The notes under the pieces: generated by a model
Database searches by the model: none
Seen by the model: the letters and a program-made list of their open reading frames with translations, nothing else
What the model was told of the DNA's origin: nothing
DNA from: Thermoanaerobaculaceae bacterium
GTDB taxonomy: Bacteria; Acidobacteriota; Thermoanaerobaculia; Thermoanaerobaculales; Thermoanaerobaculaceae
Direction: 5' to 3'
DNA: 9,702 nt
NCBI GenBank assembly: GCA_022865555.1
Contig: JALHTD010000403.1
Coordinates: 1-9,702, forward strand
Made by a program: the position numbers and the translations under genes
In this document: positions 6,986 to 9,702 of the stretch, piece after piece
Position numbering within the stretch: position 1 is the first letter of the stretch
Layout of the letters: each line of letters begins with the position of its first letter

Positions 6986-7213
6986 ATGGACGTCTTTGCC
7001 GCTCTCGAGGAACGTGTTGAGAAGCTGATCACGGGCTACAAGGAGCTTCAGTCGCGCCTCGCGGCCCTCGAAGAGGAGAACCGAAAGCTGCGCTCCGGTG
7101 ACGAGGCCGGTTCCCACCTCTCCGAGCGCATCATTCAGCTCGAGACCGAGCGCAGCGAGATCCGCGCCCGTCTGGAGAAGCTGCTCAAGAACGTCGCCGC
7201 CCTCGAACTTTGA
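6986..7213 (+). CDS. small coiled-coil protein, ZapB-like
   Basis: A 75-residue protein that is almost entirely predicted coiled coil: heptad-like leucines run through LEERVEKLITGYKELQSRLAALEEENRKL and, after a short GDEAGSH break, LSERIIQLETERSEIRARLEKLLKNVAALE. It lacks a signal peptide or membrane segment and is probably cytoplasmic. AGGAGG at 6976–6981 precedes ATG 6986 at close distance and overlaps the pheT stop region, so it belongs to the pheST transcript. Genes for small ZapB-like proteins, often with zapA, commonly follow pheT in several phyla; ZapB is a coiled-coil accessory of the FtsZ ring. Assignment to that role is by size, composition and place only, and no zapA follows here. 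Confidence 0.75.
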   Translation: MDVFAALEERVEKLITGYKELQSRLAALEEENRKLRSGDEAGSHLSERIIQLETERSEIRARLEKLLKNVAALEL

Positions 7214-7473
7214 TTTGCCCCACGGGTCGGTGTGCTCGCACGTCCTACCGCAGGCAGGACTCGCGGCGCCTCCGCGAGCGACCCGACTGCGCCGCCCGGC
7301 GTGTGGTCCCTCGGCGTCGGCGTGAAACCGCCGCGCCGTCTCCCCCCGCCGGCCGGCGCGTCGGGGGCCCGCTCGCTCCGGCGGGATGGCACTACCGACC
7401 CGCGGGGCTGGGCTCACCCCCACCCAACCGCAGCAGTGCGGCGGCCTGCGGAGCGATGGCCGCCCCACCCGCC

Positions 7474-7603
7474 GGGCGGAATTTCTCCACCCACCCGGAA
7501 GAACTGGCAACGCCCCCAGAAACCATGAGGGCCTGGCACGCAAGAGCCTCCACTTTCCCAACCTCATGGTTTCAAGTCGAAGGGTGGTGGTGTGAAATCG
7601 CCC
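7474..7603 (+). ncRNA. candidate structured RNA, rod-like hairpin with a large internal bubble
   Basis: The fold I can draw is as follows. GGGCG (7474–7478) pairs with CGCCC (7599–7603). After a GA bulge, ATTT (7481–7484) pairs with AAAT (7595–7598). CCACC (7487–7491) pairs with GGTGG (7586–7590), and after a C bulge ACCC (7493–7496) pairs with GGGT (7582–7585). An asymmetric bubble of 22 and 8 nt follows. GAAACCATGAGG (7519–7530) then pairs perfectly with CCTCATGGTTTC (7562–7573) around a 31-nt loop. In total 30 pairs lie in 130 nt. The inner 12-bp stem is only half G+C, so it is not a product of GC bias. No T tract follows. Strand is assumed from the flanking genes. It could be an independent RNA or part of the bactofilin mRNA leader. 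Confidence 0.4.
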
Positions 7604-7715
7604 CGCGGGCCACGGGAGCCATGCCGGCGGGCAGTGCTCTCGGGTCGCACGCGCAGGCGGGTCGGAGGGCTGGGCTCGACGCCCAGCGCGAGCGACCGCT
7701 TCAGGCCCGCGGGGC
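7600..7715 (+). ncRNA. second candidate RNA hairpin, closed by a perfect 12-bp stem
   Basis: GCCCCGCGGGCC (7600–7611) is the exact reverse complement of 7704–7715. Inside, GGTCGC-A-CGCG (7643–7653) pairs with CGCG-A-GCGACC (7687–7697) around a single A/A mismatch, and a top stem CTGGGC (7670–7675) pairs with GCCCAG (7681–7686) over a TCGAC loop. The nested arrangement is more ordered than isolated GC-rich repeats. Its 5' arm overlaps the closing stem of the upstream hairpin by four bases (7600–7603), so the two may compete or stack end to end. The element ends 84 nt before the bactofilin ribosome binding site. All stems here are G+C-rich, which weakens the case. Confidence 0.35.
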
Positions 7716-7815
7716 AAGAAGAAAGCCACGCAGTGAAGAAATTGTGGTCCTGCTCACGTTTGGAGCCTGGACAAATGACCGTTGCGGTCGAAAGATACAA
7801 GGAGGAGACGCCACC

Positions 7816-8409
7816 GTGTGGAAGAAGGCGGAGCCCGAGCGGAGCGAGCGGCGCGAACCGGGACCGGTCGGAGGCCAGACGCCCACCGGGGTTGGCGCAG
7901 CTTCATCACAGTTCGGAGGAGGTCTAATGGCAGCGGAACGTCCAGGCGACCGTGCGATCATCGGCCCCTCCATCACCATCAAGGGGGACGTCACCGGCGA
8001 GGAAGACCTCGTGATCCAGGGACGGATCGAGGGGAAGGTGGACCTCGCGCAACACAACGTCACGGTCGGCTCCAACGGCCGGATCAAGGCCAACATCTTC
8101 GGACGCAACGTGACGGTGGAAGGGGAGGTCGAGGGCGACCTGCGCGCCGAGGAGCACATCGCCATACGCAAGTCCGGCAAGGTGCACGGCAACGTCTCCG
8201 CCCCGCGCGTGACCATCGAGGACGGAGCGATGTTCAAAGGAAGCATCGACATGGAACGCAAGGCGGCGCCCCGGCCCGCGGCCAACCCATCCGTCGCGGC
8301 CGTAGCAATCCCGTCGCCGGCCCCCGGCGGCGCGGTTGGAGGCGGCATGCAGGCGCGGCCGGGCGAGCCAAGGCACCCCGAGCAGAAACACCCCGAGCGG
8401 AGCGGCTGA
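7816..8409 (+). CDS. bactofilin family cytoskeletal protein
   Basis: Bactofilins polymerise without nucleotide into filaments that act in cell shape, stalk or pole organisation and placement of cell-wall enzymes, usually at the inner face of the membrane. The core (about residues 48–145) begins IIGPSITIKGDVTGEEDLVIQGRIEGKVDL and continues with the repeating hydrophobic/Gly pattern of a right-handed beta-helix, ending DGAMFKGSIDME. A Pro/Ala/Gly-rich tail of about 50 residues follows. I start it at GTG 7816 because that codon follows AAGGAGG (7799–7805) at 10 nt and gives MWKKAEPE, the MWKK opening common in bactofilins of Acidobacteriota and Myxococcota, followed by a flexible linker. ATG 7927, with its own GGAGGAGG at 7915–7922, is an internal alternative that yields a 160-residue form. 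The full form has 197 residues. Confidence 0.92.
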   Translation: MWKKAEPERSERREPGPVGGQTPTGVGAASSQFGGGLMAAERPGDRAIIGPSITIKGDVTGEEDLVIQGRIEGKVDLAQHNVTVGSNGRIKANIFGRNVTVEGEVEGDLRAEEHIAIRKSGKVHGNVSAPRVTIEDGAMFKGSIDMERKAAPRPAANPSVAAVAIPSPAPGGAVGGGMQARPGEPRHPEQKHPERSG

Positions 8410-8431
8410 AGGGGCCGCTCGGAGAGCACCG

Positions 8432-9076
8432 GTGCCCTGGCATCTCCGGCGCGAGTCTCCTCAGGCGACCCAACCGCGGCGTGAGTTCGCCGAACCGCTG
8501 GAACCCCAGCCACCCCTGTACCGCTCCCCCACGCTCAGGGCACTCGTTTCACGCCTCACGAGCGAGGATGGGTACCACGTTCTCGACCTCGGCGGGGCCG
8601 CCGGCGCGAACGTGGAGTTCTTCTCGCGTTTCTCGAGCCGGCTGCAGATTGCAGATCTCCCCGACGCCCTCGCCTCCGGAGACCTGCGATCGCTGCTGCT
8701 GGCCGACCCGTCCGCGGCCTTCCGCAAGGTCCTCCCGGTGACTCGAGATCCCTTCGACGTCGTGCTCGCCTGGGACGTCCTGAACTACCTGACTCGCGAG
8801 CAGCTCGGATGCCTCGCCGCACGCCTCGGCAGGGTTTGCAGCCAGCGCGCGCTGATGCTGGCGTTTGTCTCGACGACGAGGGAGATGCCCAGCGTCCCGA
8901 TGGTTTTCAAGATCGTGGATGAACAGACGCTCTTCCTGCAGCCGCGCTCGCCCGCCATCCGGCAGAGCCCGCGTTTCCCCCCGGCCGAGATTGAGCGACT
9001 GATGTCCGGGTTCGCGGTCGTGCAGTCGGTTCTGATGCGCCACGGTGTCCAGGAGTACCTCTTCATCCGGTCCTAG
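8432..9076 (+). CDS. class I SAM-dependent methyltransferase-like protein
   Basis: A protein of about 214 residues. HVLDLGGAAGANVEFF (V50–F64 region) is the glycine-rich motif I that binds S-adenosylmethionine, although the usual acidic-GxGxG form is replaced by DLGGAAG. RLQIADLPDAL is the second strand with its acidic residue, and FDVVLAWDVLNYLTREQLGCLAARLGRV (from F108) is the motif IV area with a following helix. The N-terminal 30 residues are Pro/Arg-rich and look unstructured. GTG 8432 is chosen because GGAGAG lies 5 nt upstream and it follows the bactofilin stop by 22 nt; the frame also runs back into the bactofilin gene, but those codons read as shadow. The substrate is unknown. Close spacing suggests cotranscription with bactofilin, hence perhaps a role at the cell envelope, which is inference only. 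Confidence 0.8.
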   Translation: MPWHLRRESPQATQPRREFAEPLEPQPPLYRSPTLRALVSRLTSEDGYHVLDLGGAAGANVEFFSRFSSRLQIADLPDALASGDLRSLLLADPSAAFRKVLPVTRDPFDVVLAWDVLNYLTREQLGCLAARLGRVCSQRALMLAFVSTTREMPSVPMVFKIVDEQTLFLQPRSPAIRQSPRFPPAEIERLMSGFAVVQSVLMRHGVQEYLFIRS

Positions 9077-9091
9077 GACACCTGTCCGGTG

Positions 9092-9118
9092 CCTCTCCAC
9101 TCGGGGCCATTGGAGGGG
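9092..9118. terminator. possible bidirectional hairpin between convergent genes
   Basis: CCTCTCCA (9092–9099) pairs with TGGAGGGG (9111–9118), with one G·U on the + strand, over an 11-nt loop, in the 80-nt gap between convergent genes. There is no T tract on either side, so it would not be a classical intrinsic terminator. Confidence 0.25.
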
Positions 9119-9156
9119 GAGCCAGAACCCGTCGCACCAGGCACGCCGTCGGAGGC

Positions 9157-9702
9157 TCAGCGGCCGTCGGCGGGGTTGGGGCGGAAGACGTCTGGCATCC
9201 AGGTACTCTTCGGGTCCACGGTGACCGAGCAGTGGTCGAGGATGCCAAGCTCGTGGTACATCGGGTGGTCCTGGTGCACGACGATCCCCACCGCGTCGTG
9301 GCCGCCGCGGCGGTACCTCGGCGCGGCCACGGCCATGCAGACGAGCAGCACCAGCAGCGCCGCGACCCAGACGCGGGCAAGCCGCTCGACCCGCTCGCGC
9401 ATGCGGCTGCGCAGGAGGACAGCGACCCAGAGCACGGGCGGCAGCACGGCCGCGTGCAGGACCGAGAACCCCTGCCACGCCATGATGGTGGTGGGTGACA
9501 GCGCGAAAGACAGCACGGCGGCCCCGAACGTCCACACCACGTAGCCGTGAAGCCACGCGCGGTCGCTTATCCCCGCCGGCGGCTGGCGCCACCGATGCCG
9601 GTTGCGCCGCCACATCCAGACGGCGGCCATCACGGGAACCGCCACGCTGACCACCCCGATCGCCGTCGCGAGGACGCTCAGCGACGGCCCGAGCCATCGG
9701 CC
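9157..9702 (-). CDS. multi-pass membrane protein of unknown function, N-terminus beyond window
   Basis: The frame runs leftward from the right edge without a stop and ends at 9157–9159. A GTG at 9654 exists, but it would start inside the first membrane helix, so the true start is probably outside. From the first visible codon (181 residues) four hydrophobic segments appear at about 8–31, 50–70, 78–97 and 109–127, joined by Arg-rich loops (RRNRHRWR, RSRMRERVERLAR) that should lie in the cytoplasm. A soluble tail of about 54 residues (128–181) follows, with VVHQDHPMYHELGILDHC and WMPDVFRPNP. I recognise no family. The tail's His, Asp and Cys cluster could bind metal, but that is speculation. 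It is convergent with the methyltransferase gene and so separately transcribed. Confidence 0.7.
   Translation of the reverse strand, partial: GRWLGPSLSVLATAIGVVSVAVPVMAAVWMWRRNRHRWRQPPAGISDRAWLHGYVVWTFGAAVLSFALSPTTIMAWQGFSVLHAAVLPPVLWVAVLLRSRMRERVERLARVWVAALLVLLVCMAVAAPRYRRGGHDAVGIVVHQDHPMYHELGILDHCSVTVDPKSTWMPDVFRPNPADGR

Larger units (their letters stand above)
7214..7815. other. 602-nt GC-rich region with no convincing protein gene, rich in inverted repeats
   Basis: Open frames on both strands here give Arg/Pro/Ala/Gly-rich translations without recognisable domains or good starts, so I read the region as non-coding. It contains a cloverleaf-like set of stems (7223–7285), a long imperfect hairpin (7474–7603) and a second hairpin closed by a perfect 12-bp stem (7600–7715). 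It also holds short direct repeats, for example an 11-mer CGCGAGCGACC at 7273 and 7687, and another, GGGCTGGGCTC, at 7405 and 7667. At this GC level a few 11-mers are expected by chance. I found no sequence signature of tmRNA, RNase P RNA or SRP RNA. The place after a zap-type gene is where 6S RNA sits in some bacteria, but I could not fit a 6S core with confidence. Confidence 0.7.

Noticed and set aside
7223..7480. 6S RNA (ssrS), suggested by the place after a zap-type gene
   Set aside because: An 8-bp pairing (7248–7255 with 7444–7451) and short flanking pairs can be drawn, but they compete with simpler local hairpins, and the expected single-stranded central bubble is not convincing. A covariance search would decide.
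7482..7620. Hammerhead ribozyme, prompted by GAAAC at 7519 beside a long stem
   Set aside because: The required CTGANGA core segment is absent in the region.
7768..7796. Promoter for bactofilin: TGGACA with AAAGAT 17 bp downstream
   Set aside because: The -35 is good but the -10 matches only 3 of 6, and transcription would begin at the ribosome binding site, leaving almost no leader.
7210..7815. Upstream extension of the bactofilin frame, open back to 7210
   Set aside because: The codons give a Pro/Arg/Gly-rich sequence unlike bactofilins, there is no ribosome binding site at the far start, and the family's opening MWKK begins at 7816.
7214..7815. RNase P RNA, tmRNA or SRP RNA in the non-coding block
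   Set aside because: None of their signature segments (such as GAGGAAAGTC for RNase P, the tmRNA 5' tRNA-like start, or the SRP GGAAGCAGC loop) was found on either strand. CCGGAAGAACTGGCAACG at 7495–7512 only loosely recalls SRP.
8549..9697. A minus-strand frame of 382 codons covering the methyltransferase and membrane protein genes
   Set aside because: The translation is Arg/Gly/Ala-rich without domains, while both overlapping frames show real protein features (a SAM motif and membrane helices).
1..9702. CRISPR array, insertion sequence, prophage or defence genes
   Set aside because: No regularly spaced repeats, transposase or integrase motifs, or terminal inverted repeats with target duplications were seen. 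The tRNA genes show no downstream duplicated 3' end that would mark an integration site; the shared ends of the two tRNA-Val genes reflect isoacceptor similarity.

Overview
The window is about 9.7 kb of GC-rich bacterial chromosome built around a translation gene cluster. All genes are on the + strand except the last one. The dense GC-rich coding, the order thrS–rpmI–rplT–pheS–pheT–small coiled-coil gene–bactofilin, and the MWKK-type bactofilin suggest Acidobacteriota or a nearby lineage such as Myxococcota or another former deltaproteobacterium. This placement is an inference from gene order and protein style; no 16S or other taxonomic marker is present.

Layout. Positions 1–746 hold the 3' part of an alpha/beta-hydrolase gene whose start lies off the window. 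A likely sigma70-type promoter (792–821) precedes two tRNA-Val genes (anticodons GAC and CAC) and a strong intrinsic terminator (1150–1179). A hairpin leader then precedes thrS (1251–3197). A 136-nt gap with several strong hairpins takes the place usually held by infC. It is followed by rpmI, rplT, pheS and pheT, packed with spacings of a few bases, zero, or an overlap. A small coiled-coil (ZapB-like) gene closes this run.

Positions 7214–7815 are about 600 nt with no convincing protein gene but several long inverted repeats. They are the best candidate here for an undescribed structured RNA or a long 5' leader. Next come a bactofilin gene, best started at GTG 7816 rather than at the internal ATG, and a class I SAM-dependent methyltransferase. 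A convergent minus-strand gene for a multi-pass membrane protein runs off the right edge.

How the parts fit together. The core supplies charged tRNA-Thr and tRNA-Phe, two valine tRNAs and two proteins of the large ribosomal subunit, so most of the window serves translation. The right part (coiled-coil protein, bactofilin) points to cell division and cell shape. The main departures from the textbook arrangement are the missing infC, a PheT that lacks its N-terminal tRNA-binding domain, and the structured non-coding block before the bactofilin gene. I did not find a clearly new multi-gene system such as a defence island, CRISPR array or mobile element.
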